This document shows, one piece after another, positions 12,467 through 22,400 of a stretch of 64,000 nt of DNA. Position numbers and translations under genes: made by a program. Position 1 is the first letter of the stretch, and each line of letters opens with the position of its first letter. The DNA lies in assembly GCA_903860985.1 (NCBI GenBank), contig CAIOSO010000050.1, positions 1 to 64,000 on the forward strand, in the 5' to 3' direction. Below the pieces are notes generated by a model that worked only from the letters and a program-made list of their open reading frames with translations, was not told where the DNA came from and did not search any database. Source of the DNA: an uncultured Flavobacteriales bacterium (GTDB taxonomy: Bacteria; Bacteroidota; Bacteroidia; Flavobacteriales_D; Crocinitomicaceae).

Positions 12467-12590
12467 GTTGATGGATTTTCCTTGGTTGATTCTCTCTCTT
12501 TTGAAAAGTGTCCTTTACTTCTCTTTAAACAAAGTTAAATATAATCATTACTGAATTAGTTCACACCTTTTTTTTAGCTATTATTTTCGT

Positions 12591-12598
12591 TAAATTTG
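12591..12598 (+). promoter_or_regulatory. -7 box TAAATTTG
   Basis: TAnnTTTG match 19 nt before ATG 12618. Confidence 0.5.
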
Positions 12599-12617
12599 TT
12601 AGATAAAATCGACCAAC

Positions 12618-13955
12618 ATGAATGCATTAAGAGAAGACAAAATCAACTACGCCAACATTGGATTAATGCTTATTACAGCGGTACTTGCATACTTTTATCC
12701 ATTTGAAACATTCTTATTGGCATATGCATACCTAGGACCCCTGCATTACTTGACGGAAATCAGTTGGTTGCACGACCGTAACTATTATGCGAAAGGTAAA
12801 TACGATTTCGTTGTTTTGTTGTTGGTTGGAATACTGCTTTCCTATGCGGCTTTTGCGAAGGATTTTGGTGTCAGCGTTGAAGTGTATGACTACTTTGTGA
12901 AAATGAATCTCTTCGATAAACTCTTGGTTTTCGCCTTGTTTAGCGCAGTTCTTTTCGCCTTGGTGAAAAACTTGATCGTGAAAATTGTAGCCATTCTATT
13001 CTTGTATGTATTCGTTTCTGGTTGGTTGAGTCCAGATAATGCCACATCGAACGCAGAGAGCACAACGGTTTTCGCCTTGACTTCCTTGGTGCCAACGTTG
13101 ATTCACGTGTACCTGTTCACTGGACTATTCATGTTGTTCGGTTCACTGAAAACAAGAAGCGTTTCGGGAATGTGGCAAATGGTTGGATTCGTGACCGTTC
13201 CTTTGTTATTGGTTTTTGCCTTGCCAGTCGATCCAAAAGCACCCATTTCTGAGTTTGGTAAAAATGCACATTACGCGAAAGGAGATGGATTCTATGCGAC
13301 GAACATCAGCATCATGGATCATTTTAACCTCATTAACGATCCAGTTTACACGAATGCGGACTTCGTTTCTTTCGTGAAGAAAAAGGATTTTAAAGATGCG
13401 AATGCACAATACAACTTCATTACAAAAGAAAACCTAAATGGATTGGTGGATAGCCTTTCTAAGATTCCAAACAAGGCGTATTTAATCAATAAACAACCTT
13501 TGAATCCAAATTTCCAAGTGGACAACATTCTACTTTTATTCTCGAAGGAAGGAATGTTGGATGAATACCAAATGAAGCCGATTCCGGCGAAATTGTTTAC
13601 GGGATTCTCTTTGGAGAAATATGCATCCATTGTCTACAATTCAACGATTGGAATCATGTTGATGCGTTTTATCGCCTTCGCATACTTATACCACTATTTG
13701 AACTGGTTCAGTAAAACGGAAATCATCCGTTGGCACCAAGTTCCGAAATTGCGTTTTGCCGCAGTAATTTTACTTTGGGTCGTTGCGAGTGTATTCTATG
13801 CTTACGATTATTCTTTGGGATTAAGTTTGTTGTTCTTCTTGAGCTTCTCTCACGTACTCCTAGAATTTCCTCTGAACATCATGTCCATTGTTGGAATTGG
13901 AAAAGAATCCATGTCCATTATGAAAAATGGATTTAAAGCGCCCTCTGCTGAATAA
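12618..13955 (+). CDS. Polytopic membrane protein of unknown function
   Basis: 445 aa, multiple hydrophobic segments, His-containing motifs GPLHYLTEISWLHDRNYY, YLYHYLNWFSKTEIIRWHQ and FSHVLLEFPLN. Confidence 0.8.
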   Translation: MNALREDKINYANIGLMLITAVLAYFYPFETFLLAYAYLGPLHYLTEISWLHDRNYYAKGKYDFVVLLLVGILLSYAAFAKDFGVSVEVYDYFVKMNLFDKLLVFALFSAVLFALVKNLIVKIVAILFLYVFVSGWLSPDNATSNAESTTVFALTSLVPTLIHVYLFTGLFMLFGSLKTRSVSGMWQMVGFVTVPLLLVFALPVDPKAPISEFGKNAHYAKGDGFYATNISIMDHFNLINDPVYTNADFVSFVKKKDFKDANAQYNFITKENLNGLVDSLSKIPNKAYLINKQPLNPNFQVDNILLLFSKEGMLDEYQMKPIPAKLFTGFSLEKYASIVYNSTIGIMLMRFIAFAYLYHYLNWFSKTEIIRWHQVPKLRFAAVILLWVVASVFYAYDYSLGLSLLFFLSFSHVLLEFPLNIMSIVGIGKESMSIMKNGFKAPSAE

Positions 13956-13971
13956 TTAGTTAAAAGAAACG

Positions 13972-15129
13972 ATGATGAAAAACGTATTTTATTTGTTATT
14001 ATTTGTTGCCTTTGTATCAAACGCACAAGTACAAGTTCAAGAACAAAGTTCAATCAACATGAGCTTGGGTAATAGTTTAGTAGTTACCATGCCTGACGGT
14101 AGATATACCATGTCGGATGCTGGTGCTTCTTATTTTGCCCAACTTTCGCTAGGCTGTGTTTCTAAGACCTATCCACATTATTTCTATAAAGGATTTAGTG
14201 AAAAAGTTCCAAGTGGCAGTCCAAAAGATCTTTGGCCTTCCTTCTGTGGTTGCTATGATTGGCATAGCAGTGTGCACAACCATTGGTGCATGATTAAAAT
14301 TTTGAAGCTGTTCCCAAATATTGCGGAAGCTGCCGAGATGAGAAGTCGTTTGAATGAAAGTTTTAATCCAGAGAAAATAAAAAAGGAGTTGGAATATGTT
14401 CGAACGCATGAAAATGGACTCTTTGAATTTCCATACGGACAATCATGGGTTTTGAAAATGGCGGAGGAATTAAGTACGTGGAAAGATCGCGATGCCCAAC
14501 GTTGGTTGAATAACCTAGCTCCTTTGAGTAATTACATCGCTTATGTGCATTCTGTCGTTTGGAAACAAGTAGATCAGGTCGAATTATCTGGAAGTCACGA
14601 TAGTCCAGCGATGGCACTTTCTTTTGCCTATGATTACGCTGTTCAATTCAATGATGATAAATTGAAAAAAGTGGTTTCTTCTGCTGCGATGAAATATTAT
14701 GGAAAAGTTCAAAATACAAGTATTGAAAAAGAACCATACGAATACGATTTCATGTCAGCTAGTTTGTTAGTAGCGGATTTAATGCGAAAAGTAATGACTC
14801 CGGAAAAATACGTGAAATGGTGCAAGAAATTCTGTCCGAATTTATTCATTTCAACCAAGGTGAATGTGGCGCTACAAATCAAACGTACTGGAAAACACGA
14901 TGGATACGAATCGCATTGGGATGGATACCACCTCAACCGTATTTGGTGTCTGAACGGAATGTTGAAAACGTTTCCGGAAGCAACCTTGGATGAAGCGACG
15001 AAAGCGGAATGGGTGTTAGCGATGAATCAAATGTGGGACTACGCACAAGAAAGTATTGGAAAAGGAAATTACGACATCGACCATTGGTTGTCGTCCTTTT
15101 CTGTGTTCGCTCTAATCGGTTACGAGTAA
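13972..15129 (+). CDS. DUF2891-family secreted protein
   Basis: Signal peptide MMKNVFYLLLFVAFVSNAQ; CGCYDWHSSVHNHWCMIKIL, ELSGSHDSPAMALSFAYDYA, YESHWDGYHLNRIWCL. Confidence 0.75.
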   Translation: MMKNVFYLLLFVAFVSNAQVQVQEQSSINMSLGNSLVVTMPDGRYTMSDAGASYFAQLSLGCVSKTYPHYFYKGFSEKVPSGSPKDLWPSFCGCYDWHSSVHNHWCMIKILKLFPNIAEAAEMRSRLNESFNPEKIKKELEYVRTHENGLFEFPYGQSWVLKMAEELSTWKDRDAQRWLNNLAPLSNYIAYVHSVVWKQVDQVELSGSHDSPAMALSFAYDYAVQFNDDKLKKVVSSAAMKYYGKVQNTSIEKEPYEYDFMSASLLVADLMRKVMTPEKYVKWCKKFCPNLFISTKVNVALQIKRTGKHDGYESHWDGYHLNRIWCLNGMLKTFPEATLDEATKAEWVLAMNQMWDYAQESIGKGNYDIDHWLSSFSVFALIGYE

Positions 15130-15801
15130 ATTCACTTTAGCTAATACCCAGTTTAACTGTTCTTCTTTTGTGAGTTGAGAATTGTCTAGTACAAGTGCAT
15201 CCGCAACTTGAATTAATGGACTTTCTTCACGTGTTGAATCTAGGTGGTCACGTTCAGCTAAGTTCTGGCGGACTTCCTCTACAGTCATCTCGATTCCTTT
15301 GGATTGCATTTCTGCCAATCTACGCTGCACGCGAATTTCTGGATCGGCAGTGACAAATAACTTCAGTTCAGCATCTGGGAACACGACCGAACCAATATCG
15401 CGACCATCCATAACGATTCCACCAAGCACGCCCATTTTTTGCTGGGCTTCTACTAATTTTTCACGGATCGGTTTGTAGGCTGCCACAATGGAAACAATCT
15501 CAGCGACTTTAGGCTCGCGGATTTCATGCGAAACATCTTGTCCGTTTAAAAAAATGTGGGATTCAGCAGCAACTGCGACAAAGTGAATGTCCATCTGCGA
15601 CAGTTGCGCATCGATTCCGGTCTTGTCTAATGCGCCATCTTGAATCAAGTGCTGTCTTAAACAGTAAAGTGCAGCGGCACGGTACATGGCGCCAGAATCA
15701 ATAAATACATAACCCAATCGTTTCGCGAGATCCTTAGCGAGGGTGCTTTTTCCGCAAGCTGAAAACCCGTCAATGGCGATGGTGATTCTTTTTTGGTTCA
15801 T
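15112..15801 (-). CDS. cmk: Cytidylate kinase
   Basis: MNQKRITIAIDGFSACGKSTLAKDLAKRLGYVFIDSGAMYRA; MDGRDIGSVVFPDAELKLFVTAD. Confidence 0.95.
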   Translation of the reverse strand: MNQKRITIAIDGFSACGKSTLAKDLAKRLGYVFIDSGAMYRAAALYCLRQHLIQDGALDKTGIDAQLSQMDIHFVAVAAESHIFLNGQDVSHEIREPKVAEIVSIVAAYKPIREKLVEAQQKMGVLGGIVMDGRDIGSVVFPDAELKLFVTADPEIRVQRRLAEMQSKGIEMTVEEVRQNLAERDHLDSTREESPLIQVADALVLDNSQLTKEEQLNWVLAKVNLLVTD

Positions 15802-15865
15802 GCCTCAAAAATAATTGTTTTGACTTGATTCCATCCTTCTTCCTTCCAAAGTTTGAGAAAAAGTC

Positions 15866-15893
15866 AAAAAAAAAGCCTCCCGGAGGAGGCTTT
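15866..15893 (-). terminator. Rho-independent terminator of gap
   Basis: GCCTCC-cgga-GGAGGC stem; on minus strand followed by a T tract. Confidence 0.85.
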
Positions 15894-15896
15894 CAA

Positions 15897-17342
15897 TTAA
15901 TAGTACATCGCTCTTCGAACTTTCGAAATGTATTTCGCTAGTCGAATTACTTGTTTTGTATAACCGAATTCGTTGTCGTACCATGCGTACAAGACTACAT
16001 TTTTACCGTCCACAGAAGTAATCGTTGCGTTGGAGTCGAAAACGGAACAACAGGTATTACCGATGATGTCACTTGAAACCAATTCTGGATCGAAGGAATA
16101 GTGAATTTGATTCACCAATTCGCCGTTCAAAGCTGCATCTTTAATCGCTGCATTGACTTCCTCCACAGTTGTTCCTTTTCCAAGTTCAAGGTTTAAGATA
16201 GCCAAAGATCCATTTGGAGTTGGGACACGCACTGCGTTTGCAGTTAATTTATCTTTTAAATTTGGAATCACTTTTGTAACCGCACTTCCTGCTCCTGTTG
16301 AGGTTATGACCATGTTAATCGCTGCGGAACGTCCACGACGCACTTTTTTGTGCATGTTGTCCAACAAGTTTTGGTCATTCGTATACGCATGTACCGTTTC
16401 GATGTGTCCTTTTACAACGCCAAATTTGTCGTTCACTACTTTTAAAATAGGGGAGATGGCATTCGTTGTACAAGAAGCTGCAGAGAAAATGTTTTCATTT
16501 TCAATGTCCAAGGTTCCTTGGTTGATTCCGTAAACGATGTTTGGTACTTCTTTACCAGGTGCCGTCAATAATACTTTGGAAACACCTTTCGCTTGAAGGT
16601 GGCGGGACAATTGCTCACGGTTGGTGAAAACACCAGTATTATCAATGATTAACGCGTTGTTAATACCAAACAGCGTATAATCAATGTCCTCTGGATTTGA
16701 CGCATCGATCATGGACACAATTTGTCCATTAATGACCAAGCTTTTGTTTGTCAAATCCTCGATTACTGTTCCTTTGAATGCACCGTGAACGGAGTCATTG
16801 CGCAACAACGAAGCACGTTTGATGATGTCTGCATCGCTGGATCCGCGTGTAACAATCGCTCTTAAACGCAATTGTTGTCCTTTTCCAGCTTGTTTGATCA
16901 ACTCTCTTGCTGCCAATCGTCCAATACGTCCAAATCCATATAAAACAACATCACGCGGCTCGATTGGTTCTTGCGCTGGAAGTTTGCCGAGTTTATCTGT
17001 TAAGAATTCCGCTTTGGATGCATAATTGGCATGTTCTGCTAGCCACTCACTTGCAAGTTTTCCAATGTCCAATTTAGATGCTTTCACATCCAAGGTCATT
17101 AAATCAACGGCTAACTCAGAAGTGGTAAACACATCAATGGGTTTATTCACAACTTTCTTTGCGTACTCGTGTAAATTCAGAATTTCAGAAATAGTAACAT
17201 CCGTCAAGTGATTACGGAATAACACCAATTCAATTCCTTTGTCGTACAATAATTCGCCGACTTTACTTTGCAACGTTACCGCTGCGCGCTCCTGCTCAAT
17301 GTGCGAGTGAAGCTCCTTTTCATAGCCATCTTTCGATTCCAT
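15897..17342 (-). CDS. gap: Glyceraldehyde-3-phosphate dehydrogenase, long form with ~125-aa N-terminal extension
   Basis: GFGRIGRLAARELI, SAASCTTNAISPIL, RRGRSAAINMVITSTGA, YDNEFGYTKQVIRL. Confidence 0.93.
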   Translation of the reverse strand: MESKDGYEKELHSHIEQERAAVTLQSKVGELLYDKGIELVLFRNHLTDVTISEILNLHEYAKKVVNKPIDVFTTSELAVDLMTLDVKASKLDIGKLASEWLAEHANYASKAEFLTDKLGKLPAQEPIEPRDVVLYGFGRIGRLAARELIKQAGKGQQLRLRAIVTRGSSDADIIKRASLLRNDSVHGAFKGTVIEDLTNKSLVINGQIVSMIDASNPEDIDYTLFGINNALIIDNTGVFTNREQLSRHLQAKGVSKVLLTAPGKEVPNIVYGINQGTLDIENENIFSAASCTTNAISPILKVVNDKFGVVKGHIETVHAYTNDQNLLDNMHKKVRRGRSAAINMVITSTGAGSAVTKVIPNLKDKLTANAVRVPTPNGSLAILNLELGKGTTVEEVNAAIKDAALNGELVNQIHYSFDPELVSSDIIGNTCCSVFDSNATITSVDGKNVVLYAWYDNEFGYTKQVIRLAKYISKVRRAMYY

Positions 17343-17399
17343 TCTTTTTTTTTGTTTTATGTGTTGATTGATTGTTGATTCTAAAAAATAGGGAAGAAA

Positions 17400-17430
17400 A
17401 AAAGGCTGTCCACTTTCGCAGACAGCCTTA
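17400..17430 (-). terminator. Rho-independent terminator of rpoD
   Basis: AAGGCTGTC ... GACAGCCTT stem, T tract on minus strand. Confidence 0.85.
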
Positions 17431-17437
17431 ACAATGA

Positions 17438-18304
17438 TTATCCTAAGTAGGACTTCAGTAATTTATTTCGCGACGTGTGACGCAGTCGTCGAATCGCTTT
17501 TTCTTTGATTTGACGAACACGCTCACGTGTCAAGTTGAATTTCGCTCCGATTTCCTCTAACGTTAAACCGTGATTCATTCCGATTCCGAAGAACAAACGA
17601 ATGATTTCACGTTCTTTATCTGTTAGTGTGCTCAACGAACGTTCAATTTCTTTCTGTAAAGACTCGGCCATTAAGGCTTGGTCTGTACGAGGAGCATCTG
17701 AATTGGACATCACATCCATTAATGTTCCACCATCTTCGTTTGACGATAGGGGAGCATCCATTGATACGTGACGACCAGATACACTTAAACTTTCCTTGAT
17801 TTTTTCTTCAGGAACTTCCAATGCTTCAGCTAATTCTTCAGCGGAAGGTGGACGTTCGAATTCTTGTTCAAGTCGAGAAAACGCCTTGTTGATTTTGTTC
17901 AATGATCCAACTTGGTTCAAAGGCAAACGTACAATACGTGCTTGCTCTGCTAATGCTTGTAAGATGGATTGACGAATCCACCAAACGGCGTATGAGATAA
18001 ATTTGAATCCACGCGTTTCATCAAATTTCTGTGCTGCTTTGATTAATCCAAGGTTTCCTTCGTTGATTAAGTCTGGAAGCGTTAAACCTTGATTTTGGTA
18101 TTGCTTTGCTACGGAAACGACAAAACGTAAGTTCGCTCTTGTCAGTTTTTCCAAAGCTTTTTGATCACCGGCTTTTATCTTTCTGGCTAATTCTACTTCT
18201 TCCTCTGCTGTGATCAGTTCTTCACGACCAATATCCTGTAGATATTTATCTAAAGACTGACTCTCTCTGTTTGTTATCGATTTGGTGATTTTGAGCTGTC
18301 TCAT
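17438..18304 (-). CDS. rpoD: RNA polymerase primary sigma factor, short Bacteroidetes type
   Basis: [32 protein letters not shown]...[67 protein letters not shown]. Confidence 0.97.
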   Translation of the reverse strand: MRQLKITKSITNRESQSLDKYLQDIGREELITAEEEVELARKIKAGDQKALEKLTRANLRFVVSVAKQYQNQGLTLPDLINEGNLGLIKAAQKFDETRGFKFISYAVWWIRQSILQALAEQARIVRLPLNQVGSLNKINKAFSRLEQEFERPPSAEELAEALEVPEEKIKESLSVSGRHVSMDAPLSSNEDGGTLMDVMSNSDAPRTDQALMAESLQKEIERSLSTLTDKEREIIRLFFGIGMNHGLTLEEIGAKFNLTRERVRQIKEKAIRRLRHTSRNKLLKSYLG

Positions 18305-18462
18305 GCTGCTGGATATCTCTAATTATTTGTTAATTTTCTATCTATTCTATCGTAGTTGGAAGCAAAGTAACGCCAAAAATTGTGATTGAAAAAATTTAGT
18401 TTCCACAATTTATTAACTTTTATCAACGAGTTCTCAACCCTTGTTTTTGGACTTAAAAAAAC

Positions 18463-19929
18463 TTACAGTCCCAAGCCTTTATATTCTCTTTTTCCACTCT
18501 CAGTCATGATTTCAAGTAGGACACCTCGGTTCACACCGCTTAATTTCCCGCTTAATTGTTCGATGCTTTCGATGGGTTCATTGTTCACTTTTAAGATAAC
18601 ATCGCCTACGTTTAATCCCACCGCTTTTAATTTACCTGCAGTGATGGATTTGATTTTTACGCCATAGGCAATATTTAATTCTTTTTTCTCCTTTGCACTC
18701 ATTTCGATGAAGGTCGCACCCAAGGCTTGACTTTTATTAATTTCTTCCTTGGACATCAACGCTGTCTCACCTTCTTTGTTACGCAAAACCAACTCGCGAA
18801 TCACTTCTTCTCCATCTTTTTTACGAACGGTTATTGAAACTTTGTCGCCCGGACGACGTTTTCCAATTTCTTCTTGTAGGGCAGAAACGGAGTTTACTTC
18901 CTTGTTTCCGATTTTTAAGATGACATCTCCGTCCTTCAGTCCAGCCTTGTCTGCACTACCGTCCTCAAGGACTTTCGCTAGAAATACTCCTTTTAGATTA
19001 GGCAGGTTATTTTTCTCTTTGATTTCTTGTGAAATGTCTGATATTTGAACGCCTAGGTATCCACGCTGAACGAGTCCGTAATCGATGAGGTCGCTCATTA
19101 CCTTTTGAACTAAGTTCACTGGAATGGCAAAGGAATAGCCGCTGTAACTTCCGGTTTGAGAAGCAATGGCTGTGTTGATCCCAATAAGTTGACCTTGCGT
19201 GTTGACCAACGCCCCACCACTGTTTCCAGGGTTTACGGCAGCATCCGTTTGAATAAACGATTCAATAGGAACGATGTCCTGTCCATTGCGCTCGCTCAAT
19301 AAATTAATGTTTCTCGCTTTAGCAGAAACAATTCCAGCTGTTACGGTAGATGTTAAATTAAAGGGGTTTCCAACAGCCAATACCCATTCACCGATTTTTA
19401 AATCATCGCTATTTCCAAGTGGAATAGGTGTGAAACCGGATCCATCGATTTTCAATACAGCGATATCCGTTGCGGGATCTGATCCAATTATTTTTGCAGT
19501 ATATTTAGAGTTGTCATTCAAAATCACCTCGATTTCGCTTGCGTTTTCAATGACATGGTTGTTCGTGACGATGTACCCTTCAGAAGAAACAATGACACCG
19601 GAGCCGGAACTTGCTCCGTATTGTTTAAACTCTTTTCCTCCAGCACCAGGTCCATAAAACAATTCCTGAAAAGGATCCCGTTGAAAAGTTGTCTGAACTA
19701 CTTTTGTGGTAATATGAACCACTGAATTAATGGTGTTTGCAGCGGCATCCGTAAAATCTGCACCCACTGGGACTCCACTCATCGATACTTGATGAGCAAA
19801 ACGATTTCCATCTAAAACTTGCTCAGAAAGTTTCGTGGAAGAATGTTCGATAATGACATAAGTAGCTAAGGGTAAGGTTCCGCCCAATATGCCTAATCCT
19901 AACATTTTAAAGTAAGCTAAAAAATTCAT
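18463..19929 (-). CDS. degP: Do-like periplasmic serine protease with PDZ domains
   Basis: GSGVIVSSEGYIVTNNHVI; TDIAVLKI; TDAAVNPGNSGGALVN; two PDZ-like regions. Confidence 0.93.
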   Translation of the reverse strand: MNFLAYFKMLGLGILGGTLPLATYVIIEHSSTKLSEQVLDGNRFAHQVSMSGVPVGADFTDAAANTINSVVHITTKVVQTTFQRDPFQELFYGPGAGGKEFKQYGASSGSGVIVSSEGYIVTNNHVIENASEIEVILNDNSKYTAKIIGSDPATDIAVLKIDGSGFTPIPLGNSDDLKIGEWVLAVGNPFNLTSTVTAGIVSAKARNINLLSERNGQDIVPIESFIQTDAAVNPGNSGGALVNTQGQLIGINTAIASQTGSYSGYSFAIPVNLVQKVMSDLIDYGLVQRGYLGVQISDISQEIKEKNNLPNLKGVFLAKVLEDGSADKAGLKDGDVILKIGNKEVNSVSALQEEIGKRRPGDKVSITVRKKDGEEVIRELVLRNKEGETALMSKEEINKSQALGATFIEMSAKEKKELNIAYGVKIKSITAGKLKAVGLNVGDVILKVNNEPIESIEQLSGKLSGVNRGVLLEIMTESGKREYKGLGL

Positions 19930-20032
19930 AATAAAACAGTTTTAAAATTTCTATTCTTCAAACGCAAATAGTATTCCAAAAATTGTCTTAAAAATGTTAA
20001 ATTTTGTTAAGAAATGAATCGGAATAAATCGA

Positions 20033-20040
20033 TACTTTTG
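20033..20040 (+). promoter_or_regulatory. -7 box TACTTTTG for the dapF operon
   Basis: TAnnTTTG match 10 nt before ATG 20051. Confidence 0.5.
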
Positions 20041-20050
20041 TTCAAGCTTT

Positions 20051-20827
20051 ATGGAGATTGAATTTTCGAAATATCAAGGAACAGGGAACGACTTTATTTT
20101 AATCGATAATCGTCAGGGACAATGTGACAATTTGTCTCAGTCTGACATTCAGTTTTACTGTGACAGACGCTTTGGCATTGGTGCTGACGGATTGATACTG
20201 ATTCAATTGTGCTCAGATGCATCGTTTGAAATGGTGTATTTTAACGCAGATGGTTCCCAGTCCTTTTGTGGAAATGGTGCGCGATGTGCGGTGCATTTTG
20301 CTTCAACTTTAGGAATCGACACGCGTCAGGTAATCTTTAAAGCGATTGACGGAATGCATTCTGCCTCACAATGTGGAGAAGAAGTGCGCATCCACATGCA
20401 AGATGTTGCATCCGTGACTAGAGATGGAGAAGCCTACGTTCTTCACACAGGTTCACCACATTATGTTACAATCTCCGACAATCACTCTTCAGAAAACGTT
20501 ATTCAAACTGGAAAATCTATTCGATACAATGCTGCTTATCAGCACGACGGAATCAATGTCAATCTGCTATCGATACAAGAAAACAACATTTCTGTTGCAA
20601 CCTACGAACGAGGTGTGGAAGATGAAACACTTTCTTGTGGGACAGGCGTAACCGCTTGTGCCTTGGTATATGCATTGATTTGCGACACAACTAAACAGCA
20701 CGTAAAAGTTCAAACGAAAGGTGGACAATTGGAAGTATTCTGGAAAAAAACTGAAACAGGATTTCAGGATATTTTTTTAGTGGGTCCAGCCACTTTTGTA
20801 TTTCAAGGCAATATAAAACAATGTTAG
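20051..20827 (+). CDS. dapF: Diaminopimelate epimerase
   Basis: MEIEFSKYQGTGNDFILIDNR; GADGLILI; FCGNGARCAVHFA; ETLSCGTGVTACAL. Confidence 0.96.
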   Translation: MEIEFSKYQGTGNDFILIDNRQGQCDNLSQSDIQFYCDRRFGIGADGLILIQLCSDASFEMVYFNADGSQSFCGNGARCAVHFASTLGIDTRQVIFKAIDGMHSASQCGEEVRIHMQDVASVTRDGEAYVLHTGSPHYVTISDNHSSENVIQTGKSIRYNAAYQHDGINVNLLSIQENNISVATYERGVEDETLSCGTGVTACALVYALICDTTKQHVKVQTKGGQLEVFWKKTETGFQDIFLVGPATFVFQGNIKQC

Positions 20828-21345
20828 TTGGTGCTAAAGTTTATTTAAGAGCAGTCGAAAAATCGGATGCAACAACTATTTACATGTGGGAAAATAACCC
20901 CGAAAACTGGAAAGTTTCCAACACGGAAGTTCCCTTTTCGATGTTTGATATCATGGCACTGATTGAACATCAAGCGGATCTTAGAAAATCTGGTCAACTT
21001 CGTTTTGTTATTTTGGAAAAAGAAACCGAGCGACCATTGGGGGTCATCGATTTATATGAGGTAAATTTCAAGCATGGCTATGCTTCTGTGGGTATTTTAA
21101 TTGCGATGGATGCAGATCGAGGAAAGGGATTTGCTGCCGAAGCACTGCAGTTGCTCATTCACTACACGCGCGATTATTTAGAACTTCGTAACTTACAATG
21201 TTCCATTCATGGAGATAATTTTGCCAGTATAGCCTTCTTTGAGCGCATGAATTTCCACAAAGTAGGTGTGCGCAAAGGATGGCTCAAGTTTAAAGGAAAT
21301 GAAATAGATGAAATAAGTTATCAATTATGTCTAAAGGAAAATTAA
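20821..21345 (+). CDS. GNAT family N-acetyltransferase (RimJ/RimL-like)
   Basis: VYLRAVEKSDATTIYMWENNP; GVIDLYEVN; DADRGKGFAAEAL. Overlaps dapF by 7 bp. Confidence 0.85.
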   Translation: MLVGAKVYLRAVEKSDATTIYMWENNPENWKVSNTEVPFSMFDIMALIEHQADLRKSGQLRFVILEKETERPLGVIDLYEVNFKHGYASVGILIAMDADRGKGFAAEALQLLIHYTRDYLELRNLQCSIHGDNFASIAFFERMNFHKVGVRKGWLKFKGNEIDEISYQLCLKEN

Positions 21346-22397
21346 TAATCTTCGGTGGTATTTTGGCCATCATTGGAATGATCGTCATTGGGCCAAAAGC
21401 GCTACTTTACCTAGCAGGAAGTCACAAAAGCATCAATGCTGAATCTCAGGCTTTTTACATCAGTGGTTCCATGGATTTGAATCAATTAGCAGATCAATTA
21501 GTACAGGAAAAAATCATTGATGACCCAAATTCTTTTGTTTCAGTAGGCGAGTACAAGGGATTGACGAATAAAACAATCGCATCCGGAAAATACATCGTTG
21601 AATCTGGAACAAATTACCGAACCTTACTAAATGGATTCACTAAGAATTCGAATGGAAATGGGAACGCGGAAGTGGAAGTGGAAGTGACGTTTAACAATTG
21701 CCGCGACATCTATCAAATGGCTGGAAAAGTATCCAAATGCATGGATGTAGATAGTGCAAAGCTCATTTCTTTTTTACAGTCAGGTTCTACACTTTCTGCC
21801 CTTGGCTTTACTATTGAGCAATTACCGGCGCTATTTATTCCGGATAGTTATCATATGTACTGGGATTCGAACGAGGAAACATTCGTCAATCGAATGGCAA
21901 AAGAATTTAAAAACTTCTGGACTCCAGCTCGAAAGAAAAGTTTAAAAAATATAGGTTTAATATCACCTAGTCAAGCGGTGACGCTAGCAAGTATTGTATA
22001 TTCCGAGCAATCTGTGAACGCGGATGAATGGCCAATCATCGCCGGTTTGTACTTGAATCGTGTCAACCAAGGAATTCGCTTGCAATCGGATCCAACATTC
22101 AAATTCTGTTGGGGAGATCAACTAAAAGGTGTGCAACGTTTGTTGGAAGTTCACCGAAACATCGATTGTCCATACAATACGTACAAAATCAACGGACTTC
22201 CTCCGGGACCTATTTGCTTGCCTTCTCCGAAAGTAGTCGATGCGGTTTTGAATCGTGCGGACGTGGATTACATCTACATGTGTGCGAAACCAGATTATTC
22301 TGGACGTCACAATTTTGCTGTTTCCGGAGCGGAGCACATGCGAAATGCGGATGCGTTTCAATCCTGGTTGGCTGCGGAACTTAGAAAAAAGAATTAA
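21327..22397 (+). CDS. mltG: Endolytic murein transglycosylase MltG
   Basis: LASIVYSEQSVNADEWPIIAGLYLNRVNQGIRLQSDPTF; YNTYKINGLPPGPICLPS. Confidence 0.93.
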   Translation: MSKGKLIIFGGILAIIGMIVIGPKALLYLAGSHKSINAESQAFYISGSMDLNQLADQLVQEKIIDDPNSFVSVGEYKGLTNKTIASGKYIVESGTNYRTLLNGFTKNSNGNGNAEVEVEVTFNNCRDIYQMAGKVSKCMDVDSAKLISFLQSGSTLSALGFTIEQLPALFIPDSYHMYWDSNEETFVNRMAKEFKNFWTPARKKSLKNIGLISPSQAVTLASIVYSEQSVNADEWPIIAGLYLNRVNQGIRLQSDPTFKFCWGDQLKGVQRLLEVHRNIDCPYNTYKINGLPPGPICLPSPKVVDAVLNRADVDYIYMCAKPDYSGRHNFAVSGAEHMRNADAFQSWLAAELRKKN

Positions 22398-22400
22398 GCT

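Noticed and set aside
17438-18304. RpoD looks N-terminally truncated (288 aa, no region 1.1)
   Set aside because: The short primary sigma factor is the normal form in Bacteroidetes.
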